Made by a program: the position numbers and the translations under genes
In this document: positions 1 to 8,381 of the stretch, one piece after another
How the letters are laid out: each line of letters begins with the position of its first letter
Numbering within the stretch: the first letter of the stretch is position 1
Source of the DNA: Oscillospiraceae bacterium
GTDB taxonomy: Bacteria; Bacillota; Clostridia; Oscillospirales; Ruminococcaceae
Assembly (NCBI GenBank): GCA_021769725.1
Contig: JAETSI010000003.1
Location: 101,405 to 165,404 of the forward strand
Direction of reading: 5' to 3'
DNA length: 64,000 nucleotides
Notes under the pieces: model-generated
Told to the model about the DNA's origin: nothing
The model's database searches: none
What the model saw: only the letters and a program-made list of their open reading frames with translations

Positions 1-329
1 AGTACAACATATGACTTGAAATTCTTCTTGAAATTTCCGAAGAAATTCGGACCGGCAATAAAGCCGACTGCGGTAACAAAAAGAATCAATCCGAGATTAT
101 CAACGATTTTAAGTGCGTTGGAAACAAAATCTGTATTTATTTCATTTGAAAGCTCCTTATAGAAAACGCAGCCGTAAACAAGAGCAACTATAAATACTCC
201 AGCTGTACCAAGAGACACTCCCTTAATAGTGATTCTTCCGAGCATATATCCCAATGCTGCAATTGAAATAACCGAGACCATCAGGAAAGAAACACCATGA
301 ATGGAAAGGATTCCGTTAAAAAGTTCCAT
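1..329 (-). CDS. AspT/YidE/SucE-family dicarboxylate or amino-acid exchanger, N-terminal part
   Basis: The gene runs off the left window edge; about 110 N-terminal residues are visible. They form at least three hydrophobic segments with the pattern of the aspartate:alanine exchanger family (LGYMLGRITIKGVSLGTAG, then VTAVGFIAGPNFF). Start at 329 is chosen because AGAGGT lies 8 bases upstream. It is the last visible gene of the fumarase/Hdr/fumarate-reductase string, 92 bp after frdA. The family includes AspT and the Corynebacterium succinate exporter SucE (established knowledge). Next to fumarate reductase, succinate export is the obvious inferred job, but substrate cannot be read from this fragment. 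A hairpin between frdA and this gene could lower its expression. Confidence 0.72.
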   Translation of the reverse strand, partial: MELFNGILSIHGVSFLMVSVISIAALGYMLGRITIKGVSLGTAGVFIVALVYGCVFYKELSNEINTDFVSNALKIVDNLGLILFVTAVGFIAGPNFFGNFKKNFKSYVV

Positions 330-366
330 GCGATCATTACCTCTTTTTTAAATTAAATCAATGATA

Positions 367-401
367 ACACCGTACAGAGCTTGAAGCGCATTGCACGGTG
401 T
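367..401 (-). terminator. Intergenic hairpin between frdA and the exchanger gene
   Basis: ACACCGT (367-373) pairs with ACGGTGT (395-401), with a further GCTT/AAGC inside. The downstream sequence on the minus strand has no clean T-run, so this is more likely an attenuating or processing hairpin than a full terminator. Confidence 0.4.
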
Positions 402-421
402 ATCAAAAAAACGCTGATTAG

Positions 422-2023
422 TTATTTTTTACGTGCATACTTCGGGAGAAGCATAGGCGACTGCACTCCGGTATCAAGTCCGGAAGCAGCAAGTTCACTG
501 TTGAAACGGCTGATATGCTCAAGTGTCAGCCCCTGCGGAGCGTCCGTTTCCTTTGCCTTTGCAGCAGCATGAATACCTGCATTTCTTCCGAAAACAATAA
601 CATCAAGAAGCGAGTTTCCCATGAGACGGTTTCTTCCATGGATTCCGCCTGCAACTTCTCCTGCGGCGTAAAGGTTCTCAACACCTGTAGCACAATCAGT
701 AGAAATTTCCAGACCACCGTTCTGGTAGTGAAGCGTCGGATATACGAGAATAGGTTCCTTGCGGATATCTATGCCATATTTGCCGAACATTCTCATCATT
801 GCAGGAATACGCTTTTCAATGGTTCCCTCGCCGTTCTTGTATTCTATCATAGGAGTATCAAGCCATACGGCACTGCCGAGATTGGTCTCTACGCCCTTGC
901 CTCTTGCCGTACACTCACGGATAATAGAAGCAGCCGTAACATCTCTTGTTTCAAGGGGATGCATGAATACCTCACCATCGATATTTACCAGCTTTGCACC
1001 CAACGAACGTACCTTTTCAGTAACGAGAGCGCCAAAGATCTGCTCGGGATATCCGGTTCCGGTCGGATGATACTGAAGCGTATCGGCGTAAAGAAGTTTT
1101 GCTCCGACTCTGTAGCCAAGAATAAGTCCGTCAGCCGTAGCTCCGTAATGATTTGAAGTGGGGAAGCCCTGATAATGGAGACGACCTGCACCTCCGGTCG
1201 CAATGATAACGGTCTTTGCCTTTGCAACAAGAAGTTCTTTTGTTTCCATATTCATAAGAACAGCTCCGGCAGCTTTACCCTTGTCATCAAGAATGATCTC
1301 AACAGCAGCTGTGAAGTCAATGACCGGGATCCCTCTGTTAAGCACTTCGTCACGGAGAGTTCTCATTATCTCTGCTCCGGTATAGTCCTTTGCAGCGTGC
1401 ATTCTCTTTCTTGATGTACCGCCGCCGTGGGTGGTTATCATCGTTCCGTCAGCTTCCTTGTCAAACTCTACTCCGAGTTCGTTAAGCCACTTTATTGCCT
1501 CGGGAGCTTTTGTGACAAGAGTTTTTACAAGTTCAGGCTTTGCGGCAAAATGACCGCCGCCGAAAGCGTCCAGATAGTGGACAGCCGGAGAATCGTTTGG
1601 CTTGTCAGCAGCCTGGATACCGCCCTCTGCCATCATGGTATTAGCATCACCGATACGAAGTTTTGTCACGATCATTGCCTTTGCTCCTGCCTGATCGGCT
1701 TCAATTGCTGCGGATGCTCCTGCTCCGCCGCCGCCAATGATAAGTACGTCCGTATCATAGTCTGGAGTTGAAAGATCAATGTCGTCTGCACTTATGCGAC
1801 TTCTTCCCTGAAGCAACTCAGCAAGCTGTGTAGGAACTTTATCTCCCTTGTTTACACCGGCAGAAAGCACGGTAAATTCATCCTGCTTGTAATCAGGGTG
1901 GAACTCTGCAAGCAGTGAATCCTTTTCCTCTGCTGTCATTCTTCTTGGTTCAAGAGAAGCATTTTTTTCTCTCTTTTCGGCAACGATTTTTGCCAGCTCG
2001 TTCAGCTTTTCAATTTTGTACAT
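422..2023 (-). CDS. frdA: Soluble fumarate reductase/succinate dehydrogenase-type flavoprotein subunit
   Basis: A 533-residue flavoprotein. After a ~90-residue N-terminal extension comes the dinucleotide fold (DVLIIGGGGAGASAAIEA), then the substrate-domain signatures HPTGTGYP, ETRDVTAASIIRE and PTLHYQNGGLEI, and the FAD C-terminal signature AAGEVAGGIHGRNRLMGNS. These match the FrdA/SdhA/TfrA/NadB superfamily. The usual SHT of covalent FrdA/SdhA reads ANT here (DANTMMAEGG), so the histidine that carries FAD is missing and FAD is probably non-covalent. GGAGGAG precedes the ATG. It follows frdB by 14 bp, and no FrdC/FrdD membrane anchor is present, so the enzyme is predicted to be cytoplasmic. 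L-aspartate oxidase is excluded as the likely role by the frdB partner and context. Confidence 0.88.
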   Translation of the reverse strand: MYKIEKLNELAKIVAEKREKNASLEPRRMTAEEKDSLLAEFHPDYKQDEFTVLSAGVNKGDKVPTQLAELLQGRSRISADDIDLSTPDYDTDVLIIGGGGAGASAAIEADQAGAKAMIVTKLRIGDANTMMAEGGIQAADKPNDSPAVHYLDAFGGGHFAAKPELVKTLVTKAPEAIKWLNELGVEFDKEADGTMITTHGGGTSRKRMHAAKDYTGAEIMRTLRDEVLNRGIPVIDFTAAVEIILDDKGKAAGAVLMNMETKELLVAKAKTVIIATGGAGRLHYQGFPTSNHYGATADGLILGYRVGAKLLYADTLQYHPTGTGYPEQIFGALVTEKVRSLGAKLVNIDGEVFMHPLETRDVTAASIIRECTARGKGVETNLGSAVWLDTPMIEYKNGEGTIEKRIPAMMRMFGKYGIDIRKEPILVYPTLHYQNGGLEISTDCATGVENLYAAGEVAGGIHGRNRLMGNSLLDVIVFGRNAGIHAAAKAKETDAPQGLTLEHISRFNSELAASGLDTGVQSPMLLPKYARKK

Positions 2024-2037
2024 AGCTCTGCTCCTCC

Positions 2038-2712
2038 TTACTTCTCGATCTCACGGTTATTGTAAAGTTCCTTGATCTCTTCAATAGGCTTCTGCATAAG
2101 ATCTTCAATCAGATCGTTATACAATCCATCGCTGATCTCCTTTACTCGTTCTTCAAGATGTCCGCAGTCCGGAGCGATATATTTTCCGTTGAGACGTCTT
2201 GCGAGCATTGCAACCTGTGGATGTGAGATACCTGCCGGACATCTTGACGAGCAAACGCCGCACATAACGCAGTCGAAACTCAGTTCGGCACACTTGTCAT
2301 ATTCTCCTCTCTGAGCATGAGCGATATACTGCATTACGCTGAGCCCCTGAGTACACGCCTTGGTGCAGGCATTGCATCCAATGCAACAGTAGATCTCAGG
2401 ATAAAGCTGCATCATGATCTGCTCGGTAGGCTTGATCTCATTAATATTGTAGACTTGCTTTACAAGTGGGAAAAACGGCAGTGTCGCAACGTACATGCCC
2501 TCCTGAACCTCAGTCTGACAAGCAAGACAGGCATGAAGTTCCTGTTTGTCTTTTATTCTGTAAATTGTAGCACAGGCTCCGCAGAAACCGTTTCTGCATC
2601 CGCAGCCTCTTACCAGCTCATAGCCGGCATATTCCATAGCTGTCATTATCGTAAGACCTGCCGGTACCTGATATTTTTTACCGAACAGGAAAACGTTTAC
2701 TTTATTTTCCAT
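2038..2712 (-). CDS. frdB: Fumarate reductase iron-sulfur subunit, TfrB/FrdB-like
   Basis: A 224-residue ferredoxin-type subunit. The N-terminal half carries a plant-type [2Fe-2S] pattern (CGCRNGFCGAC, then CLAC about 18 residues on). The C-terminal half carries two cysteine clusters (CCIGCNACTKAC and CVMCGVCSSRCP) for [4Fe-4S] or [3Fe-4S] centres. It would relay electrons to the FrdA flavin. The methanogen thiol:fumarate reductase subunit TfrB has the same N-terminal layout plus a fused HdrB-like CCG part (established); here the CCG part is a separate gene, hdrB, in the same string. RBS AAGGAG sits 7 bases before the ATG. There are no membrane segments. Confidence 0.87.
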   Translation of the reverse strand: MENKVNVFLFGKKYQVPAGLTIMTAMEYAGYELVRGCGCRNGFCGACATIYRIKDKQELHACLACQTEVQEGMYVATLPFFPLVKQVYNINEIKPTEQIMMQLYPEIYCCIGCNACTKACTQGLSVMQYIAHAQRGEYDKCAELSFDCVMCGVCSSRCPAGISHPQVAMLARRLNGKYIAPDCGHLEERVKEISDGLYNDLIEDLMQKPIEEIKELYNNREIEK

Positions 2713-2748
2713 GAAATTACTCCTTATATCTGATTCATACGAATTGCA

Positions 2749-3579
2749 TCAATATTCATCCGGAAGTTCTCCGAGTTCATCAAACCTGAACACCGGACCG
2801 TCTTTGCAGACATATTTGTTGCCGATATTGCACCGTCCGCATTTACCCACGCCGCATTTCATACGCAGTTCCATTGTGGTGTAGACCTGAGTTTCTTTGA
2901 AGCCAAGTTCTTTAAGACCGGCAAGAGTGAACTTTATCATGATAGGCGGACCGCAGACAAGAACTGTGCTGTTTGTGGATGGATTAAGTTCCTTGACATA
3001 ATTCGGAACAAAACCTACGTGACCGTCCCAGCCCTCCTGGGGATTGTCTATTGTCAGATTCACTTCGATGCCTTCATCGTTCATCCATTCATCAATAATC
3101 TCCTCATAGTCCACCAGATCATCTTTTGAACGTGAACCGTAAACTATCCGGACACTGCCGTAATTGCTGCGGTTATCACGAACATAATTTATAACGGAAC
3201 GAAGCGGTGCAAGACCAATTCCTCCTGCAACAAACAATAGATCTTTACCTTTGAGTTCTGTTTCAACAGGGAATGCATTGCCGTATGGACCTCTTATGGT
3301 TATCATCTGTCCCACGTCCATCTGATGTAACCATGTAGTGAGGCAACCGCATTTTTTAATGCTGAATTCCATAAATTCCTTGTTTGTTGGCGACGAAGTA
3401 ATGGAAAACATTCCCTCGCCTACTCCCGGAATAGAGAGCATGGCGCACTGACCGGGCATATGTTCAAAAACCTTTCCTCCGTCCGGAGCAACTACCCGGA
3501 AAGTCTTGACATCGGGAGTGTCCTGACGTATATCAGTAACGATACCAAGCAGCGGTATCAGAGTATCATTTGTATTCAT
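2749..3579 (-). CDS. flxA: FlxA-like FAD/NAD(P)-binding oxidoreductase subunit
   Basis: About 276 residues with the ferredoxin-NADP reductase fold: FAD-binding barrel (residues ~10-100), the glycine-rich nucleotide segment LFVAGGIGLAPLRS, then VYGSRSKDDL and VLVCGPPIMI. It ends in a cysteine-rich [2Fe-2S] tail (MKCGVGKCGRCNIGNKYVC) as in dihydroorotate-dehydrogenase electron-transfer subunits and FlxA. It is the likely NADH entry point of the Flx-Hdr complex. The ATG at 3579 overlaps the flxB stop by one base and has GGAGG seven bases upstream, so I prefer it to the in-frame GTG at 3582. The overlap points to translational coupling. Confidence 0.85.
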   Translation of the reverse strand: MNTNDTLIPLLGIVTDIRQDTPDVKTFRVVAPDGGKVFEHMPGQCAMLSIPGVGEGMFSITSSPTNKEFMEFSIKKCGCLTTWLHQMDVGQMITIRGPYGNAFPVETELKGKDLLFVAGGIGLAPLRSVINYVRDNRSNYGSVRIVYGSRSKDDLVDYEEIIDEWMNDEGIEVNLTIDNPQEGWDGHVGFVPNYVKELNPSTNSTVLVCGPPIMIKFTLAGLKELGFKETQVYTTMELRMKCGVGKCGRCNIGNKYVCKDGPVFRFDELGELPDEY

Positions 3580-4601
3580 CACTTGACCTCCAATGCTTTC
3601 ATGACTTTAACGATATTCATGGATATTGGGCACTTCTGTAGACAGCGTCCGCAGCCTACGCAGCCGAATTCTCCGTCGTTATTAGCCGGAAAATATACCA
3701 GTTTATGCATAAATCTCTGACGGAATCGCTCCAACTGAGAAATTCTGGGGTTACCGTGAGCCATTTTTGTAAAATCAGAATACATACAAGAATCCCAGCA
3801 GCGGAAACGAACAATGCCGTCGCCGGTGTTAAAATCCTTTATATCATAGCACTGACAGGTAGGACATACAAATGTACAAGTTCCGCAGCCAATACAGCTC
3901 TCGGAAAGTCCTGCCCATTTATCGGAATTGAAAATCTCTTTAAGACGCTCTCCGCCGAAGGACTCGGTAGAAAGATCTGCAAGCGGAAGCTTTTTCAGCA
4001 CGTTTCTGGTATTTTCCTGAACAGCCATGAGTTTTTCCGAATCGCCGTCCTCAAGAAGATCAGAAATATCGGCAAGCAGTTTTTCACCTTTTTCCGTGTT
4101 AGCCATAAGGAAAAATCCGTCCCCGTCGGGAAATGCCGTAACATCTCCTCCGGGCATGGTAGGATCTATGCCGAACGCAGTACAGAAGCAAGTCTCGGAG
4201 GGACGTGTGCACGCCATTGTTACAACAGTTCCGTGCTCACGGCGATTCTTGTAAAAACTGTCAACCGGATCAACAAGATATACCTTGTCAAGAATATCAA
4301 AACTGCGGGCGTCGCAGCCTCTTACTCCGAAGATAACAAAATCTTCGCATTCTTCTCTTATATCCTTTACCTCAATTTTTTTGCCTTCCATTTTAAAGGC
4401 AGCAAGATTCTCTGTCTGAGGGAAGAAAAAATCTTTAGCGCTCCGCACGGTATTAAGCGCATTGCTGAGCTTCATGCCATTTTCGTACTTTCTGAATTCC
4501 GCAGCGCCGTCCTCACGGTCAGTGGGGATATAAAGGCTCTGCTTAGCTGATATCGCCTGAAAAAGCTGATCCAGTTTTTCGACCGTAATTTTCCTGAACA
4601 T
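3579..4601 (-). CDS. flxB: FlxB-like [4Fe-4S] dicluster protein (AsrA-type)
   Basis: About 340 residues of the family that includes anaerobic sulfite reductase subunit A and Flx subunits. The C-terminal half has two ferredoxin clusters (CIGCGTCTFVCPTCQC and CVGCGRCLQKCPISMN). The N-terminal two-thirds has scattered cysteines (GVRGCDARSFD, CTRPSETCFC) typical of the AsrA-like fold. The ATG at 4601 overlaps the flxC stop codon, with GGGGTG 7 bases upstream. The predicted role is electron transfer between FlxA and the Hdr part of a cytoplasmic complex. Confidence 0.8.
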   Translation of the reverse strand: MFRKITVEKLDQLFQAISAKQSLYIPTDREDGAAEFRKYENGMKLSNALNTVRSAKDFFFPQTENLAAFKMEGKKIEVKDIREECEDFVIFGVRGCDARSFDILDKVYLVDPVDSFYKNRREHGTVVTMACTRPSETCFCTAFGIDPTMPGGDVTAFPDGDGFFLMANTEKGEKLLADISDLLEDGDSEKLMAVQENTRNVLKKLPLADLSTESFGGERLKEIFNSDKWAGLSESCIGCGTCTFVCPTCQCYDIKDFNTGDGIVRFRCWDSCMYSDFTKMAHGNPRISQLERFRQRFMHKLVYFPANNDGEFGCVGCGRCLQKCPISMNIVKVMKALEVK

Positions 4602-5572
4602 CACTCCGCACCCCTTTCATGTACGACGCTCGCTTCACAGTCATCCATTTTGTAGTCATTGAGAGGCGCCTTGTCGGTAGTGTTCTCCCCTGCCTGATAT
4701 GTACCGTAAAGCTCGTTTATATCCTTGATGAATTTACGGTTAAGCAGATGCAGAGGAATATTTTGCGGACAAACTCTCGAACATTCGCCGCAGTCCGTGC
4801 AGCGTCCTGCAACGTGAAACGCACGGATGATATGGAACATATTCTCTTCAAAGCTGTCGGCAGCCGCCTTATTTTCTACGCCGGAAGACGGATTGTCGAA
4901 AACGCACTTTTCACAGGTGCAGGCAGGACAGACATTCCGGCAGGCATTGCAGCGGATGCACTTTGAAAGTTCGCTGCGCCAGAAGTCATATCGCTCCTGA
5001 GCGGTCATATTCTCCAGCTTTTCTACCATTTCAAAACGTCCGGAGTCAAGAACGTCTCCGTCCTCACCGATAAGTTCGTCATAAACAACGTGCTTCTTAC
5101 TCTTGCAGTTTGCGCACTTTCCGCTTACTGCTTCATAAAAAGGCATCTCTGAAACGCCGTATATCGTATCAATTTTAAGCGTATAATTCTCATTCTTCAC
5201 ACTGAGGATACCCGTGATACCCTTTGCCTTTATCTTCTCGATATCCAGCTTCGGGCCGCCGGGAATACCGATAACATAGACTTTTTCCCGGTCAATGCGG
5301 TGCTCCTTTACAAGCTGGTTGAAACTGTATGTATCGCAGGGTTTAAGAAAAGCAAGCACTTTTCCCTCCCGAACGGTTTCCTTTACAAGATACTTTGAAA
5401 GATTTGCCGAAGTAAGCTCGTCACAGACAAAGTTCTCCTCAAGATCCTGAGCCGAAGTAAATACTGCCGGAGTATGATCGTAAGCAAATTCTCCTTTTTT
5501 CCAGCCCATTACACGGTCAACCGTACCGTCGGCAAGCAGTTCCTTGGCTCTTTTTATCATTGCTTCCTGCAT
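4601..5572 (-). CDS. flxC: FlxC-like iron-sulfur protein, FrhB-related
   Basis: A 323-residue protein. The N-terminal ~190 residues resemble the F420-hydrogenase/dehydrogenase beta-subunit fold (LAFLKPCDTYSF, VYVIGIPGGP). Next comes a cysteine-rich middle (CANCKSKKH) and two ferredoxin clusters (CIRCNACRNVCPACTC and CTDCGECSRVCP). Start at 5572 has GGAGGATCTGAG directly upstream and overlaps the end of flxD by 16 bp. It is predicted to be part of the same electron-transfer module as FlxA and FlxB. Confidence 0.78.
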   Translation of the reverse strand: MQEAMIKRAKELLADGTVDRVMGWKKGEFAYDHTPAVFTSAQDLEENFVCDELTSANLSKYLVKETVREGKVLAFLKPCDTYSFNQLVKEHRIDREKVYVIGIPGGPKLDIEKIKAKGITGILSVKNENYTLKIDTIYGVSEMPFYEAVSGKCANCKSKKHVVYDELIGEDGDVLDSGRFEMVEKLENMTAQERYDFWRSELSKCIRCNACRNVCPACTCEKCVFDNPSSGVENKAAADSFEENMFHIIRAFHVAGRCTDCGECSRVCPQNIPLHLLNRKFIKDINELYGTYQAGENTTDKAPLNDYKMDDCEASVVHERGAE

Positions 5573-6003
5573 CTCAGATCCTCCAATCTCCGATTAGGTC
5601 CAAGCTTTCTCACAGCCTCGGTGAATTCGTTCATTGTTGCTGCAAATTTTGCTCCCTCAGCAGCGGAGACCCACTCGACCCTCGTTCTGTCACGCTCGAT
5701 ACCAAGAAAATCCAGCATCCCGAAAAGCAGCGTCATTCTTCTGCGTGTAAAATAGTTGCCGGAAGTGTAGTGACAGTCTCCCGGATGACAGCCGCAGAGG
5801 ATAACACCGTCCGCTCCTCTCTGAAAAGCCCGGAGTATGAACATCGGATTTACCCTGCATGAACATGGAACACGGATTATCTTAACGTTAGTGGGATAAT
5901 TAAGTCTGTTTGTGCCCGAAAGATCGGCTCCTGCATATGAACACCAGTTACAGCAGAAAGCAACGATAAGGGGCTGGAATTCTTTATTTTCATTTACTTG
6001 CAT
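5557..6003 (-). CDS. mvhD: FlxD/MvhD-type hydrogenase-delta iron-sulfur subunit
   Basis: 148 residues matching the MvhD family: FCCNWCSYAGAD near the N-terminus, VPCSCRVNPMFILRAFQRGADGV, then CGCHPGDCHY, which together supply cysteines for one [2Fe-2S] centre. MvhD/FlxD proteins bridge an electron-input module to HdrA (established). The gene overlaps the hdrA stop by 10 bp and has GGAGG upstream. Its position between flxC and hdrA fits this bridging role. Confidence 0.9.
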   Translation of the reverse strand: MQVNENKEFQPLIVAFCCNWCSYAGADLSGTNRLNYPTNVKIIRVPCSCRVNPMFILRAFQRGADGVILCGCHPGDCHYTSGNYFTRRRMTLLFGMLDFLGIERDRTRVEWVSAAEGAKFAATMNEFTEAVRKLGPNRRLEDLRCRKQ

Positions 6004-7985
6004 ATTGCATCTACCTCCGCCATGATCTGACTGTTTGAAAATCCGTTAAGATCCATAGCGCCCGAAGGACAGGCGACCGTACAAGCTCCGCAGCCCTGGC
6101 ATACAGCAGGATTAACGCTTGCCACTCGGCGGATGCGTGTCGTTCTGTCGGGCATTCTGAATTCCTTGTCGATATATGTGATAGCTCCGTAAGGACACAC
6201 CTTTTCGCATGATGAACAGCCATTGCACATAAGCTCGTCGGAATGAGCAACGCAAGGGTTGCAGGTGATGCTGTTCTTGCACAGCAGTCCGATAGCCTTT
6301 GCGGCGGCGGCACTTGCCTGAGCTACGGTCTCAGGAATATCCTTAGGACCTTGACAAGCTCCTGAAAGGAAGATTCCGGCTGTCGCCGACTCTACAGGAC
6401 GCAGCTTTGGATGTGCTTCTGTGAAGAAATCATTTGTATCCATCTGTGTTGTAAGCATAGTTGCAAGAGGACGTGCACTCTTGTCAGGTTCGATCGCAGC
6501 GGCAAGAACAACCATATCAGCATCTATGTGGAGCTGTTCATTTGCAAGCAGATCAGAAGCCTGAACTTCAAGTTTTCCGTCAGACCTGGGCGTAACCTTG
6601 CCGACCATTCCCTTGATATAGTGCACTCCGTACTGCTCAACGGCACGGCGGTAGAATTCATCAAAGTTCTTACCGGGAGTTCTTACGTCGATATAGAATA
6701 CGTAAACATCCGTATCGGGATATTTCTCACGTATAAGCATTGCGTGCTTGGCAGTATACATACAGCAGATCTTTGAGCAGTATGGTTTGCCTTTTTCGTC
6801 GTCGCAGCGTGATCCCACGCACTGAACAAACACAATAGTATGCGGGTGCGTCTTATCGGACGGACGAAGGAGAGTACCTCCGTTAGGGCCGGCGGCGTTC
6901 ATAAGACGTTCAAGCTCCAGCGAAGTCACAACATCCGGGCTCTGGGAATAGGCGAATTCCTCGTATTTGTCTATTTTAATAGGATTAAAGCCTGTAGCCA
7001 CTACGATAGCACCGTACTTCTCCTCTATCAGCTTATCAGTCTGCTTGTAGTCAATTGCTCCGACTGAGCACACCTTTGAGCAGACGCCGCACTTGCCGTT
7101 TTTAAGCATAAGACAGTAGTTCGGGTCGATAGTCGCAACTTTCGGAACTGCCTGTGCAAAGGGAATATATATTGCCGTTCTGTTGTCAAGACCCATATTG
7201 AATTCGTTAGGCACTTTCTTCATGGGACATTTTTCCGTACAGAGTCCGCATCCGGTGCATTTCGTCTCGTCAACAAACCTTGCCTTTTTCTTTATAGTCA
7301 CCGTAAAATTGCCTACAAATCCCTTGACGTCGGCAATTTCGCTGAACGAATGAATATGTATCTTCTCATTCTGCGAGCATTCCACCATTTTCGGGGTAAG
7401 AATACAGGCTGCGCAGTCCAGCGTCGGGAATGTTTTATCTATCTGAGCCATTTTTCCGCCGATAGTAGGTTCTTTTTCGACAATATCGACGTCAAATCCT
7501 GCTTCTGCAATGTCGAGAGCTGTCTGGATTCCGGCAATGCCGCCTCCGATAACCAGCGCACGCTTTACAACAGGACTCTCACCGGCAGTCAGTGGAGCAT
7601 TGAGATGCACCTTAGCAACAGCGGCTCTTCCCAGAATAATTGCCTTTTCGGTAGCAGTGGCAATATCTTTATGAATCCATGAACACTGCTCACGGATGTT
7701 TGCTATCTCAACAAGATACGGGTTAAGTCCTGCTGCCGCAGCCGCTTTTCTGAACGTATTTTCATGCATTCTGGGGGAACAGGAACATACGACCACTCCG
7801 GTAAGCGAGTGTTCCATGATTGCATCCTTTATGAGATTCTGACCGGATTCCGAGCACATATACTGATAGTCCTGAGATACAATTACTCCCGGTTCGTGAC
7901 TGAGAGCTTCCGCAACCGCCTTTACATCTACCGTTGCAGCAATGTTCGTACCGCAGTGGCAGACAAAAACTCCTATTCTCTGCAT
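5994..7985 (-). CDS. hdrA: HdrA: FAD-containing CoB-CoM heterodisulfide reductase A-like subunit
   Basis: 663 residues with the full HdrA layout: an N-terminal cysteine domain (VFVCHCGTNIA, CSCSPRMHENTF), a thioredoxin-reductase-type FAD fold (VIGGGIAGIQTALDIAEAG), the LDCAACILTPKM cysteines, an inserted ferredoxin (CTGCGLCTEKCP plus CGVCSKVC), and two C-terminal [4Fe-4S] motifs (CNGCSSCEKVCP, CQGCGACTVACP). HdrA carries the bifurcating flavin in Hdr complexes (established). TAAGGAGGAG precedes the ATG. It follows hdrC by 12 bp. The organism type has no CoM/CoB, so the substrate reduced by this complex must be something else. Confidence 0.95.
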   Translation of the reverse strand: MQRIGVFVCHCGTNIAATVDVKAVAEALSHEPGVIVSQDYQYMCSESGQNLIKDAIMEHSLTGVVVCSCSPRMHENTFRKAAAAAGLNPYLVEIANIREQCSWIHKDIATATEKAIILGRAAVAKVHLNAPLTAGESPVVKRALVIGGGIAGIQTALDIAEAGFDVDIVEKEPTIGGKMAQIDKTFPTLDCAACILTPKMVECSQNEKIHIHSFSEIADVKGFVGNFTVTIKKKARFVDETKCTGCGLCTEKCPMKKVPNEFNMGLDNRTAIYIPFAQAVPKVATIDPNYCLMLKNGKCGVCSKVCSVGAIDYKQTDKLIEEKYGAIVVATGFNPIKIDKYEEFAYSQSPDVVTSLELERLMNAAGPNGGTLLRPSDKTHPHTIVFVQCVGSRCDDEKGKPYCSKICCMYTAKHAMLIREKYPDTDVYVFYIDVRTPGKNFDEFYRRAVEQYGVHYIKGMVGKVTPRSDGKLEVQASDLLANEQLHIDADMVVLAAAIEPDKSARPLATMLTTQMDTNDFFTEAHPKLRPVESATAGIFLSGACQGPKDIPETVAQASAAAAKAIGLLCKNSITCNPCVAHSDELMCNGCSSCEKVCPYGAITYIDKEFRMPDRTTRIRRVASVNPAVCQGCGACTVACPSGAMDLNGFSNSQIMAEVDAICK

Positions 7986-7997
7986 AATATCTCCTCC

Positions 7998-8381
7998 TTA
8001 CTTGGTATATTTCCTGAACGCCGTGACAATAGCCTGCTGAGGCATATCATCGTCAAGCATTGCCGGAATCTGATCCGGAATAAGATGATTATTTCCCTGC
8101 TTCCTAACGGCGGCAAGGCGTACGGCTTCAACAACTTTAGCCGGTTCTACATTACGTGGGCAGCGCTCCACGCAGGCAAAGCAGGTAAGGCATCTGTACA
8201 ACGATTCCGATGCCATGAGAGGCTCTATATCGCCCTTTTCCACCATGTACACGAACTGATGTGGATGATATTCCATTTCGTCGTAGGACGGACAAGCTGC
8301 CGAGCACTTTCCGCATCTCATGCACTTGCGTACATTCACTCCGGATGTGATATCAACCCAGTCTTTGAGAGAATTATTCAT
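7998..8381 (-). CDS. hdrC: HdrC-like 4Fe-4S protein
   Basis: 127 residues with two ferredoxin motifs, CMRCGKCSAACPS and CLTCFACVERCPR, and the helical spacer of HdrC, the electron wire between HdrA and HdrB. It overlaps the 3' end of hdrB by 8 bp and precedes hdrA, which shows coupled expression. RBS AGGAGG is present. Confidence 0.93.
   Translation of the reverse strand: MNNSLKDWVDITSGVNVRKCMRCGKCSAACPSYDEMEYHPHQFVYMVEKGDIEPLMASESLYRCLTCFACVERCPRNVEPAKVVEAVRLAAVRKQGNNHLIPDQIPAMLDDDMPQQAIVTAFRKYTK

Noticed and set aside
422..2023. L-aspartate oxidase (NadB)
   Set aside because: Non-covalent FAD would fit, but the adjacent FrdB subunit and the fumarase/Hdr context favour fumarate reductase; no nadA or nadC is nearby.
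3705..4550. 281-codon plus-strand open frame
   Set aside because: Antisense to flxB, whose cysteine motifs and coupling to neighbours are clear.
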